Part shown: positions 43,328 through 54,561 of the stretch, piece after piece
Layout of the letters: each line of letters begins with the position of its first letter
Numbering within the stretch: the stretch's first letter is position 1
NCBI GenBank assembly: GCA_004764695.1
Contig: SMSO01000025.1
Coordinates: 295,102 to 359,101, forward strand
Length of the DNA: 64,000 bases
From: Schizochytrium sp. TIO01
Lineage: Eukaryota; Sar; Bigyra; Thraustochytrida; Thraustochytriidae
Direction of reading: 5' to 3'
Translations under genes and position numbers: made by a program
Notes under the pieces: model-generated
The model's database searches: none
What the model was told of the DNA's origin: nothing
Seen by the model: only the letters and a program-made list of their open reading frames with translations

Positions 43328-46300
43328 GGCAAAGTTCCCTTTCACTGTTCTGCTTGTGTCCGAGGCGTCCAACGCTGTGCGGTCTCACTTTTTGCTCAAA
43401 CAATTTAGTCGTCCTGCGACTGCTATGAGCTGATTCCCTCTAACCGCTCGTCCTGGTTCGAATTAGGTTTTGGATGGAGCTAATATTTTTCACTGGGCAA
43501 ATTCCAGGTTAGTACCACTCAGCTACGCAATACTCTAGTCTACTGGTGTCTTATTCTTAAGCAGGTTTTCCATCATAAAAGGCAAGCTTCAGCCTTTTCC
43601 TTCGATAACCATTCTATGACAACATTGGATGCAAAGAATGTGCAGCTCGTGTTCTTCAATGCGAGACATCGTTCATTGCAACTCATAATCTTGGAGTCTT
43701 TCATTGCTTCAGAGGTGACACAAGTTTTCACCAGCCAAAATATTACAGAACCCGCTATCGCTTCATGAGAGATAACTTACTCAGCCGGACAAGCGAGAGT
43801 GAGGACCTCGAATTAATTGTACAACACAGGGACGAAGAGGCATTTTGCACCCCCGTGAGTTGAAGAGTGTAGAACATCAGCTTTGTCTTGGAGATAGTGA
43901 AAATAGTAAGCGTATGTACCTGTACCTACTTTGGCGTTAGTATTCATATATTGAATTACCTTGCCTTGGCAAAAACGAAGAACTACTTACTCGGCCGCTT
44001 GCAGGCGAGGAGAAACGAAGACTCAGCTTGGATACTTCTTGTGCAGCAAACAAACTATTCACCTTGCATGGACAGGGTGTCCGCAAGTACCAGAACAAGT
44101 TGGCATGCAACGATAATTCTCTAAATTGTGCTTTTCTTCTCTATTTCCTCTTTCTGCTTTTAGTCTTTACTCTTTAGTCTTTCTTTCTTTCTATCTTGTA
44201 TTTAGTTAGTTATTTAGTCATTTTTCTGAAGAAGGAAAAAAACGATCAAATTTAATTTTTTTGTTCTTTTTTTTTTATGATCAATCAAGAAAATATTGAT
44301 GAAGCCAAACCAGGAATGAATCTCATTGAGGGAATGGCTCGCCGCAACATAAGGTTCTGTGAAATGCACTTAACGCAGACGGGGCTTCGAAACTACTGAT
44401 CCACGTGTATTTGAATGGAATCCGGCCTTCGATCCAAGAACGATAGCATCATAATTGACCAACTCTTCCAGTAGAACTAGGCCTTCTAAACTTCTAGGCA
44501 ACTATTAGATGCTACAGAAAATAATGAAACCAAAAAATGACAATCGTGTACAATGATTGATCACTTATGTAGGTAGCTATTTCAAAACTCGCTTTCACTT
44601 TCTTGCCGTTGCTTATGCTTTTCTTTCTTGGTTTCATGCAGCTGCTGTAGTACGTCGTTCACAAGACTAAATCACAGCGGAAGATGCATGAAGATGTCCG
44701 TCACTGATGTCGGCTTACCATGGGTGGCACAGCTGACGTCAAAGAACACTACCACAAGCACACTTTAAGGAGACGCAGTTTTGAAAGAGGTCATAGATCG
44801 ATAAGTTCACTTTTCAGGGTCCGAGGTCATTAGCAAATACATCAACACATCCCAAGGTCAAACTCTGATTGCGGATCCATTGGTCTAGGTTTTCAAGAAC
44901 GGATATCAGTAGATGCAGCAATTCCGACAAAGCTCGCAAGCATGTAAGCAATGTACAAATAAAACAACAAAACCAAACTAGTCTTACTGTCCTTCGAACA
45001 AGAGCCGAGCAGAGTCCAGGATTATGAAAACGCCTCAGGTTTTTGAGAAGCTGTATTTTTTGTCCCCAAAGCTCGGACAGGAAAAATAAAAACAAAGCAT
45101 CAAAGAAAAATCTAAGGATTCGGGTGTGGTGAAAATTGCCGTAGTTGATTGCTACAGCTCAAACCTGTCATATACCCTTACCGACTCAGTGTGAACCGCA
45201 AAGTTGCGAGCTCTCAACCCGAATATGAAGATAATATATATTTATAACCTTTGAAAACCTGAAACTAGACCATTTCAGAACTCATAACTTGGTTGAACTC
45301 TGTTCTGTATCTTCACCTAGACCCACATTTGTCAAATAGAAATATCACATGTATTGCTGCATATAGTCTCAAGCTGAGCACGATTGAATGCTCGATGGTG
45401 GACAGAATTTGCAAAAGGACTTTTTTTATTTTTTTAAAAATTGTTTTTAAAAATAAATATTTAAAAGACATATATTATAAATAATAATAGTAACAATGAA
45501 AACGAAATGGCAATGTAGATTATATCAAATGGTGAAATGAATCAGCTGGAGTAACCTATTGCCTCCACGAAGCCGTTTATGGAAATTGAAGAGGTCTAGT
45601 AGATTGACGCTGATGCCCAATGTGACCAAACAAGAAAGCAAGTGTTAGTGCTAGTGCTAATCTAACGTTTGATCTCCTCCTCCTCCAAAGATCAAACGTT
45701 GTTATGATTGGCTTCGTTTATTTCATTTATTAGATACCTAGCCTTATTCAGTATCTTTGTCGCCGCCTTAAAATATCGCATAATGCTATCTTGGAGTAGG
45801 ACAGCCCCAAGTTATTAATTCACCACTCTTCAGGCCCATTTCCCCTAGTTTGACCTCGAGGGAATATTGTTCTGTCCAGGCAGGTTTTAGGGATCAAATC
45901 TCCAAGAAGTGAACATCATCGACAGCGATCATATAAACACAGCCGAGCTCATTGTAGCGTTATCTAATATAATCCATTAGAATTTAATTCGATACCTGAT
46001 ATGTGGGGGTTCAAACTCATGAGGAAAAACGTCTTCGCTTGAGGAATTGGAGCTAGCTACTCATAGAAAGTATGCGCACGCCTGACAAAGTAGCCTGACA
46101 AAGTAGAATCAATGTGCGAATCGTGAATAATTTAAACTTAGAAGGCCCCAGGTAGTCTACATCTCACGGCTATCGATATCTTCAGGTTGAAAATATTTAT
46201 TTATTTTCCCATCAATCCTAGCCTGAGGCCTAAGCATACTACTACAGACGACATGATGCACAAAAGGTTGGGATTTTACTTCTAGATGATGAGCACGGAA

Positions 46301-47907
46301 TCGCGCTCAAGGTAAACCCTCGAGATGAGGTAACATTTATACTGCGAGGAAGTAGCAAACACTCATCCTGGCCTGAACCTCTCTTTGGAGGTGCAAATAT
46401 TGGGCTCTACTTGTCGCTGGCCTATAAGATCATCCCCAAGACTCTATAACGGTAATACAAAGTGGGGTTTTATATGCTTTAGATGTAAATGAGGATGCTG
46501 GGAGGTGCACTTTTCACCTGGAATGCCTAAACCTAGCGCGCGGGAGGGGGGGGGGGGGCATCCAGAAATGTGGTAGTTTTGTGCAAAGCTCTGAATAAAC
46601 TATATAAGGCTGCATTTCACTTTCTTCTTCCGAGTAGACAATCTAAAATGGGCTAATGTTGCTATTAGTGCGTGCAAGGGTCTAGAGTGCCTAAACTATG
46701 GGGCAAGCTCGTGCACACATTTTTTGATCAGTGAATTTTACCGGCCAAGTTATTTTAAAGTTTATCTTCAACCTTTCGAGACATCGAATTTCCTCAGTTT
46801 AACGTGTAACGTTTCTGGTCGTTGAAAACTAAGATGCTTGTTATGGCCAATCGACTATAAGTGAAGACCATGTAATTACAGAAAATCGCAATTAGGTTTA
46901 CAATTCAATCAGCATTTCTGGGCTTGCATTTTATTTGTGCAACCGTGATTCGTCTAATACCAATATGTTTAGCCAGAGTCGCGCAGAAACTTAGGCTAAT
47001 TCCCTTTTAAAATGCGTTTAAAGATAACTTTACGTTTTGCATTTACTTTTCGGCCCTTCCAGTTCTGAGCATGGGCTTTCAATCCTCCACAGCACTGTAT
47101 AAACTTGTGCACCCATTCACTGAAACTCAGGTTTCCTTGTCAAACTCGGCGCCTCAAACAAAGTAAAGCAAAAAGCATTCTCATCAAGCTATTCGTAGAC
47201 TTGGTATCTCCCAGCGTGCTTTATGATCTCAAAATGTGGGATTATCTTGGCTGCATATATGTATGCTCTTCCTCCCCTAGACATTTGAAGAGCCAGGATG
47301 TAGCCAAGCTACCAATCCTCATTTCAACACCCTTTATTCGCATTCATTTATCATAGCAAGCAGACAATCAATGAAGCAAGCAAACAAGCCTTGATCAACA
47401 ACCCGATAGCTAGACGGTTAGCCTCCCGAATAAAGTCCCGACAAATCTAGCGAGACTATCACCAAAACGCAACTCACGATCTCAAAGTCAAGTCAATATC
47501 TCGGCTAAAGCGCTGCGTTCCAACCCGCCCCTCCTCAAAAGAACACCGCGCCTTGCCACTCCTATACCTTTATAACCAATCCCTACTACCACCTGTTCTC
47601 TTCTTGAAGTTGCCATCAGTCTTAAAGAGTCTTATAGTTTCGATATATAAGCCACCTCATAATGACGCTTTATGTGATTTGGCGGCGCTGACCACGTTTA
47701 GCCTACTTGTTATGATGCCTTCAACTGAGTTATAGGATCTTTAAAGTGACTTATCAGGAAATAACCAATAGTAGAGTGAAGTCACAAGTAGGATATAGCG
47801 CGGTGGTCACTGTGCGGGCTTTGAGGAGCGAGCTGCTGCTGACTCAGCAGATTGCCAAAGTAGTCCGCGCTCGCGAGCAGCGGAAGCAAGCACCTCTCCG
47901 CGCCGCG
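43328..47907. other. Gene-poor A/T-rich interval of 4.6 kb
   Basis: No gene could be established. Protein-like frames without ATG overlap at 43480-43860; one contains CKECAARVLQCETSFIATHN and the other DAKNVQLVFFNARHRSLQLI, so at most one can be real. Other contents are T-rich tracts near 44260, a perfect 12-bp hairpin at 45664-45700, a G13 run at 46546-46558, and the leader of NAA35 at the right end. The NAA35 frame is open upstream to a GTG at 47746. Confidence 0.5.
45664..45700. repeat. Perfect 12-bp inverted repeat (hairpin)
   Basis: AACGTTTGATCT and its exact reverse complement AGATCAAACGTT are separated by 13 pyrimidine-rich bases. It could be a small hairpin in RNA or a footprint of a mobile element; no function can be assigned. 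Confidence 0.8.
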
Positions 47908-50319
47908 ATGACTTCCACCGCATCGGAGGTAGAGGGCAAGACCGCATCGGCCTTTAGCGGTTTGAGCCTTGCTGGAGGTGCTTCTGGACAGCCTGATGGC
48001 GATCATGGGCAAGGGCAAGCTGGCCCTGCGACCTTCAGAGATGCCACAAAAGAAATTGCTGCCGCCTGCGAAGGCCTCGGACTTGGAGGCATGGTAATGA
48101 ATGAAGGTTTTACACTTCAGGAATCTATGAATGCTCTGGAGCTCATGTCACCCAAGATGGACACTGGTATGAATGCAGACTCGTACGAAGATCTTGAGGC
48201 TCGGATGAGCAAAGGCGAAATTCGCGTGCCTGTGGCAAGTCTTCAAGAGCTAGATTGGGTTGCCAAACAACTCCTTATTCGCGAACTTGCATGGTACGAG
48301 GGTCATCTTCTGGCGGCCTCGGTATACGCCTGTGCCCATATTTGTCCAAAGGCCCTCGAAAAGCTCAAGCCGCTTGCGGAAAATATCTTCTCGAGGTGGA
48401 ATGCATCCAAGCCCATCACCAAATCTGAGAGTGACAAGGGTGCTAAGAATACCACAAACAAAGCCAAAAGTGAAAACGGTGCGGGCTCGAAGGAGAATTT
48501 TGTTGTGGAAATCTCGGAAGGAGATTCAGACGAGTCGCTGATTGCAGCAATCTCGTACGCTTTGTACAGCAGCGTTGTCAAATCGTGCGGACTCGTGCGT
48601 CAGTGCATTCGCCGAGGAGATATCTATGAAGAAGAGGACTGGTCTGCTCAGACTTTTGCTCTTCCCATGGGTGATATGGGAGATGCGTCCATGACGCTCG
48701 AAATGATTGAATTTGGACAGAGCGTGCTCCGCGCAGCCCAAGCGTCGGGACGTGAGGCTTTTGCACCGGAGATTTGCCAGCGCATTGCCAAACAGTTTGA
48801 ATTTCGCAGCCTTTACATGCGTGCTCTAGATGAGATGCTTCAGCCAAACATTGTGGGCTGGCCCGCCGCAGAAAAGCTTTGGGAACAGATTGCAGGCCTG
48901 GTCCCCGAGGTCGGCCCTGGCACCATCGGTGAGGGCGAGGATACTTGGAAGGCTGCCTTCAACGCAGATATTCACCGTAAGCTTCTAGCCTCGGCACCGC
49001 CTCGTGCGGGACCGACCTGCGATCCCGAGGAGGCTCAACACAACTTTGCTCGTCTTGTTGCGGATATGCGTACTGCGTGCACTTTGGTCAATGTGGAGAC
49101 CCTGTTTGGCATGTACGAGGCGCTCAGGGAATTCTCACGCCACGAACCTTCGATTGTAGTACGTTCTGTAGTCATGTTGATGGTATATTCTGACAATGAA
49201 CTAGCCCTGGGCCGCTACTCTTACGAGACATGGATCCAGGACGACATGCATGCGTATGGACTCCCAACCTACCTCCGGGAAACCGAGGAATGCAAGCTGT
49301 ACAGCAAATTTGCTGTCAAACATATTTATGATGTTCTTCGCCTCATGCTCGCCAACCGCGCGCGCCAGCGCCGCAACATTGCCAACCTCCTTCCGGATTG
49401 GGCCACTATGCAGCAAGAAGCCGAGCTATACGACCACCTCGCTTTTGTAAAAGCAAACCCGCACCTTCCGCGCCTCGATGCGATGACACCAGAGCAAATC
49501 CGTGAGAACATGTACTTTTACATGGGCAGCTGGGCCGCCGAGTGGACCAAGCGGATCATGTTACACCATCTTCTCCTGGGTTTTGAACTTGATCTCTACA
49601 ACATCAATGAATACTCCGCGATCTTCTTTTATGCGCAGGATCTCATGTCTCGGTTTTTGTCAGACCGTGAGGAGACCACCAAGTTCAACGTGTCAACGCT
49701 CACCCGCCTAGCCCGGATGGCAGAAGATAACTCAGTTCCTAAAAAGACTCAACGTATTCTCAACGCGCGCTCGGTTGGCTTGCAGAAACTCATTCGGGAA
49801 CAAAAAACTGACATGCTTCATGTCAAGGAACGCCTTCGCATCGAAATTGAGCGCCTTTGCATGGATGGATTGCTCCGCTATGCGATTGGTCTCCGTAAAT
49901 CTGGACGCTTCCCCGACCCTGAGTTAGAGTTCGGTTCTGCCAAGGTTCGTTACAACCATCGTCTCATGCCTTACAGTTATGTTGCTATGCCTCGTTTTAT
50001 TCCCTATGAAAACTTTGAGGCTGTCACGAACATGGAACACTACCAGACAAAGCAACTCCTTGAAAATGCCTCCATGTTTCTCACCAAAGCCAAGGAACTT
50101 CTCGGCCAGGCTCTCAAGACACCAAATGTCACTGACGCCGAGAAGGGCTACTTCAAGGGCCTTCTCAAGGTTGTGGTTTCCAACTCTGTTAACCTGATGC
50201 GCGCCACCGCTAGTGCCGACACCCCATTGCCCGAAGGGGCGAAACCCAAGGTGGAGGCAGACTTTCCTGCTGCCAATGCAAGCTGTTATTTCCCAGTTGT
50301 CACCTCTAAAGATCACTGA
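47908..50319 (+). CDS. NAA35: N-alpha-acetyltransferase 35, NatC auxiliary subunit (Mak10)
   Basis: 803 residues from the ATG at 47908; the frame is open upstream to a GTG at 47746, but those codons look like leader. NAA35/Mak10 is the large scaffold subunit of NatC, which acetylates N-termini such as Met-Leu and Met-Ile on ribosomes. The diagnostic N-terminal block is at about 60-85: FTLQESMNALELMSPKMDTG, matching the family's 'EAMSAIEMMDPKMDAGM'. The following ELDWVAKQLLIRELAWYEGH also fits. The rest is a helical scaffold with MTPEQIRENMYFYMGSWAAE and a conserved-looking C-terminal region (MPYSYVAMPRFIPYENFEAV). A low-complexity insert lies at about 160-205. Length is close to that of animal and plant homologues. 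Its stop codon overlaps the end of the convergent BRCT gene by 7 bp. Confidence 0.88.
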   Translation: MTSTASEVEGKTASAFSGLSLAGGASGQPDGDHGQGQAGPATFRDATKEIAAACEGLGLGGMVMNEGFTLQESMNALELMSPKMDTGMNADSYEDLEARMSKGEIRVPVASLQELDWVAKQLLIRELAWYEGHLLAASVYACAHICPKALEKLKPLAENIFSRWNASKPITKSESDKGAKNTTNKAKSENGAGSKENFVVEISEGDSDESLIAAISYALYSSVVKSCGLVRQCIRRGDIYEEEDWSAQTFALPMGDMGDASMTLEMIEFGQSVLRAAQASGREAFAPEICQRIAKQFEFRSLYMRALDEMLQPNIVGWPAAEKLWEQIAGLVPEVGPGTIGEGEDTWKAAFNADIHRKLLASAPPRAGPTCDPEEAQHNFARLVADMRTACTLVNVETLFGMYEALREFSRHEPSIVVRSVVMLMVYSDNELALGRYSYETWIQDDMHAYGLPTYLRETEECKLYSKFAVKHIYDVLRLMLANRARQRRNIANLLPDWATMQQEAELYDHLAFVKANPHLPRLDAMTPEQIRENMYFYMGSWAAEWTKRIMLHHLLLGFELDLYNINEYSAIFFYAQDLMSRFLSDREETTKFNVSTLTRLARMAEDNSVPKKTQRILNARSVGLQKLIREQKTDMLHVKERLRIEIERLCMDGLLRYAIGLRKSGRFPDPELEFGSAKVRYNHRLMPYSYVAMPRFIPYENFEAVTNMEHYQTKQLLENASMFLTKAKELLGQALKTPNVTDAEKGYFKGLLKVVVSNSVNLMRATASADTPLPEGAKPKVEADFPAANASCYFPVVTSKDH

Positions 50320-53300
50320 AATTCATAATTTACCAAACCACGAGAAAAGTATGTCATGTCATGCACCGGAATCTTTATGCCTTTGAGCACTCCGGATTTT
50401 GTGGCCTGTTTAGGATCTTCCTTGATGCCTACCAATGCGAAATCTGCGTTGCTTGGGTTTTTCTTGATTACCTCCAGCCCAATATTCTTGAACATTGCGG
50501 TCATTTCTTTCAAGTCCTTCACGGCACTTGGTGTCATATACATTATCCTTCCTGTGAGTAAAGGTACCGTACATGCATCGCGTTTTAAAAGTGTTTGCTC
50601 AAGGTCAATTTGCATGTCCAGCTTTTTATTGAAACCACGAGGAGCATACTCTTCAGTGTTTTTAGCTGGGAACTTGTTTTGTGAGCTGTCCTGTAGCCAA
50701 CGATAGTTCACAATTCGCGGACTGCTACGACCACACAGGGCAAGGCACTCCAGGAGCTTCCGTGACGTAGGAAATTGCGATTCTGGATCGCCAGTACCTA
50801 CAATAAGATGCGTTAGTCGCACAGCTGGGTCCTTTTCTGCAAACTTCCCTCCAACCGCCCTGATCCACTTCATCGCTTGTTTTCGCTCTGAATTTTCTGA
50901 CATATCGATACCAGTGATTTGTACGCGGATTTCAGAAGTTAATGACGGTGCAGCACTTCGGGTGTTAGTACTGCCACTCGCAGTGCGTTTCGCAGAGGGG
51001 AGGTCTTGTTGGCTGCCCGAAGTCATGGATGAGACACTACGTTTAGCGCCACGACGTGTTGGAGTCGGAGTAGCCTCCACTACCTTGCTCCCGCTCATTT
51101 GTTTACTTGTAGAACTTGAGGACGCTCGACTAGATTTGATATTCTTAGGTGTAGCCTTCTTTCGTGGTGTTGCAGCCGACTCTGACGCTTGACTATTTGT
51201 GTCACCTGCTTTTCGTTTATTGTTCTGGCGACTTGCTCGTGCCTTCGAAGTGCCCATTGAGGTGGACTGTCTGCTGCTTTTCATGGAAGGTGTTGAATTC
51301 AATTCAGATGGATCAGAAACCCGGGTTTTTTGAGTTTCTTGACGCTCTAGAGACGTTGACCTTGCTGACTGCCTTGTTTTCGCTTTCACGTTTTTGCCCT
51401 CGCTAGGAAAGAGTTTAGTGTGCTCGTCTTCATGATCAGAAATGTTTGAATCTTCTCTGCCAACTTTGACGTCTTCATAATGTTTTCGAACTTGAGTATA
51501 GTTCTCCTTAGAATACTCACTGAAGGTTTCGAGCAAAGTTTTGTGGGTACGGCGTCGGTTCACAAGCTTGGCTGGCACACCATATTCCTCGATTATTGAC
51601 GACTTTAGCTCCTGTATAGACCCCAAACCCATCAATCGTGAAATATGCGTCTGAACCCAGAAGTGAAGGCGAACTCGTGCACGACGCTCTGGTAAAGATG
51701 CATTTCCACCACAAGCAAACTCGGTTTCGATGCTTGAAATGCCTGATTGATCAAGAACCTTCTGTAGTGCCTCATGGTCAAGAGATGCTACGTCCTGAGT
51801 GCTCGGGCCCCAATCATCTTGCTCACTATCACGTCCTTCATCGACATCGCTTGGGACGTCACTAGCATTGTCATCGTCTTCTGCATCGCCATCTTTTGCG
51901 CCAGTTCCATCTTTTGGAAGAGTTTGCTTTCTTGGTACTGGACTTCACTTCCATGCGAGATGATTTAGCTCGAAGCAAAGGAGACGAATTGGACTTTTGG
52001 GGTGTGGAAGCAGCGTCGCTATCCAATTGCGTCATAAAAAGTTCACGTGCGCGTTTTCGGGGTGTTTCTCCACCCTCGGAACTTTTTTCGTCTTCACTAT
52101 CACCATCCTCGTCTGGAACTTGAGTCTCCGCAGTAGCTACGATATCATCACCACCAAACTCGCCACTTTCATGAGACCGTGTCTCAACGCTATCTTCTTC
52201 AGAGATGAAATTAGCAGGATTTGACACATTATTACCTGTTGGAGAGGATAATACCTTCTCTTCACTTAAACCTTGATCATCTTGCTTGTCTACGTTTGCT
52301 TCTGTGCTGTTTTTATCAGAAACGTTGGTCCAATTATTGTTTTCTTCTTGTTTAGATTTGTCAGATGCAGTTGATGTATGCCCATCCCTATTCTCATTTT
52401 CGTTCTCGGTGGAGGGTTTCAATGTTGCCCCGGCTTTTATTTCTGCGTTAGCATCAGTATTATTTGTTTCTATCTCACTGCCTCCCAGTTTGACTTGGTG
52501 TGAAATTGGCTCGCGCCTTTCTAACTCTTTTCCTTCAAATTTACTGATTGCAGAGGTGTCAATTTTCTCGGATGATTTGTTTATCTCGGCTGTAGTCAAT
52601 AAGGGATCTTCTTTTGAAGCCGAGTTGATTTTCAACGCACCCTTTTTGCCTTCTTGGTCTGATTGATCAAAAGCAGAAAGTTCAAGTGTTGTAGCATCAA
52701 TGGTATCACCTGTAGGAGCCAACGGTTGGAATTCGCTCGGCAATTCAGCACTTGGCCTCTTCGATTTCTCAACCTCTGAGGACGGATCAGAAGTAGTTGA
52801 CTCCTTTTCAGGAGATATAGAACCTTTTGCATCTACCTGCCCTCCCAGCCCGGTCGAATTCAGAGAAGGATTTTTTTCACTCGCGAGGTCTTTTTCTTCA
52901 GTGACACTGTAGCCCTGACCAAATTTCGATTCTATGGAACCCTTGGGGCGAGTTGATGATTCTGCTTCACTTTCATCGATATTGTTAGCTTCGCTTCCGG
53001 TCTCATCATCTTCTTCGTCGTCGTCTGGTTCTAAGCACTGTGTTTTTAAAACGGAAACGTCTACCAGTTTTGCTTCGTTAGAAGTGACTGGATTAATCTC
53101 TCCTTCGGCACTACTTTCATCCCGCTGCGCAGCATCTTCAAGGTTTTGGACACGATTGTCGCCAATAGAACCAACACCCTCGCTATTATTATCTAAATCA
53201 TCTCCCTCGTCATCGAGTTGTTGCGTTTTAAGCTCAGTATTACCGATATTAAGTTCAGACTCAACTCTTGATTCTGAAGTTTCACCTTTGAAAGAACTGG

Positions 53301-54561
53301 CAACAGTAGGAACGGCACGTGCACCATTAGTTTGTGCAACATCTTGGGTGGGCACTTCGTTGACCGTTCTCTCCTCCCCAACCTCTGAGTCCTGAGTGAC
53401 TAGACCGTGGCCGAAAACCTCTTGTGTTGGTAACACTGCCGGATGCGCCTGGCGAGATTTGAAGTCACTCTCTGAGGCAGTCGACACTGCATCGTCTGCA
53501 GCACCGGCGTCTAGCATCTCCTCGTCTTCCTCAAGCTTGTTTCTATTTTTAAACGTCAGATTAGCAGGCGTCTCCATAACCAATGCGCTTCGGTGGTCAT
53601 TGAATTTACCGTTGTAGCCATCATCATCGGCGCTGCTATTATCGTCATCGTCCATTGGCACTCCCATAAAGTCCTGCGACTCTTCGTCCCATTGATCACC
53701 AGGATCATCGCCCAAAGTGCTTGGTAGAGTGCCTGGAAGTAGAGAATCACGGCCTTGTCGCGAAGAAGCTGCTGCGGATTTCTTTTCGGTGTCGAGTACA
53801 AGTCTTTCGGTTTGCGGTGGGTATTTGTGTTTACCACCCACTCTGTCCTCTCGAGGCGTGGAAACGATGTGGAAAGGTGGGGGCGTCGGCTTCACTTGAC
53901 GTGCAGTTGGCGGAATGCCTCTTCCCGAGGTATCTCCAAACTGACGTTGTGTTGGTGTGAACATTGGCGTCGATACGACCCCGGTGCTTGCTGTGCCCGG
54001 GTCCTCAAATTGCACCTGCGTAGCTGGTAGCTGAGGTGATTGAAAACTGACTGAGGCCTGCGAGGGCTGGTCACTCTCTCTTTTAGAGTGGTTGTCGACT
54101 TCTTGGCTACTCTTTTCTGGCTCGTTGGCCTGCGTGCTCAGTAGCCTTGGTGTTGCTGGCTGCTGCTCTTTACTTGGGAGAGCATTTACAACCTTGCCTT
54201 GCGCCAACAAGCTCTGAGTGATTTCTTCTCGCCCGCCCAAGGTGCAAAGGATTTTGTTACCGACCCGAAACGATTCTTTGGAATTTAACGTGTTGTCTTT
54301 TAGTGGTTCATCTTGCTTGGCCTCTCTAAGCTCCGCACTGCCAGCCTTTTGCATCACCAGGTAGCTGCCATCCGCAATACAAAAGATCTGGAGAACTAGG
54401 TCTTCTAATCCGTGTTTCGAAAACATTACAGTCTTAACTGCATTTTCTGAGGTGCTCTCTGAGCTTGCGAGCTCTGTTCTTGCCTTGAGCAGTACAATCT
54501 CCAAATCTGAGCCCTCGATAGACGCAATCTTCAGAAAACCCGTCGCCTCGCTGACCTCCAT
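50313..54561 (-). CDS. Tandem-BRCT DNA-damage mediator, MDC1-like, with an internal one-base frameshift
   Basis: Two ORFs, 54561-51871 (896 codons) and a frame running from about 51950 to 50313, form one gene of about 1415 residues if a single base between about 51895 and 51960 is skipped. The downstream frame is open through that stretch (PRKQTLPKDGTGAKDGDAED) with no ATG of its own. The C-terminus carries two BRCT repeats: IRVQITGIDMSENSERKQAM ... LTHLIVG, then TGRIMYMTPSAVKDLKEMTA ... ADFALVG. The long acidic middle is rich in SQ/TQ sites. Three T-Q-x-x-F motifs occur at T181, T204 and T379 and recall MDC1's TQxF motifs that recruit RNF8. A basic Ser/Thr/Lys region precedes the BRCT pair. 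No N-terminal FHA domain is evident. The protein probably binds a phosphorylated partner such as a histone tail at DNA breaks; this is inferred from architecture. Confidence 0.7.

Noticed and set aside
43480-43860. Two overlapping protein-like frames without ATG
   Set aside because: They overlap in different frames, so at least one is chance; neither has a start codon or a recognisable domain.
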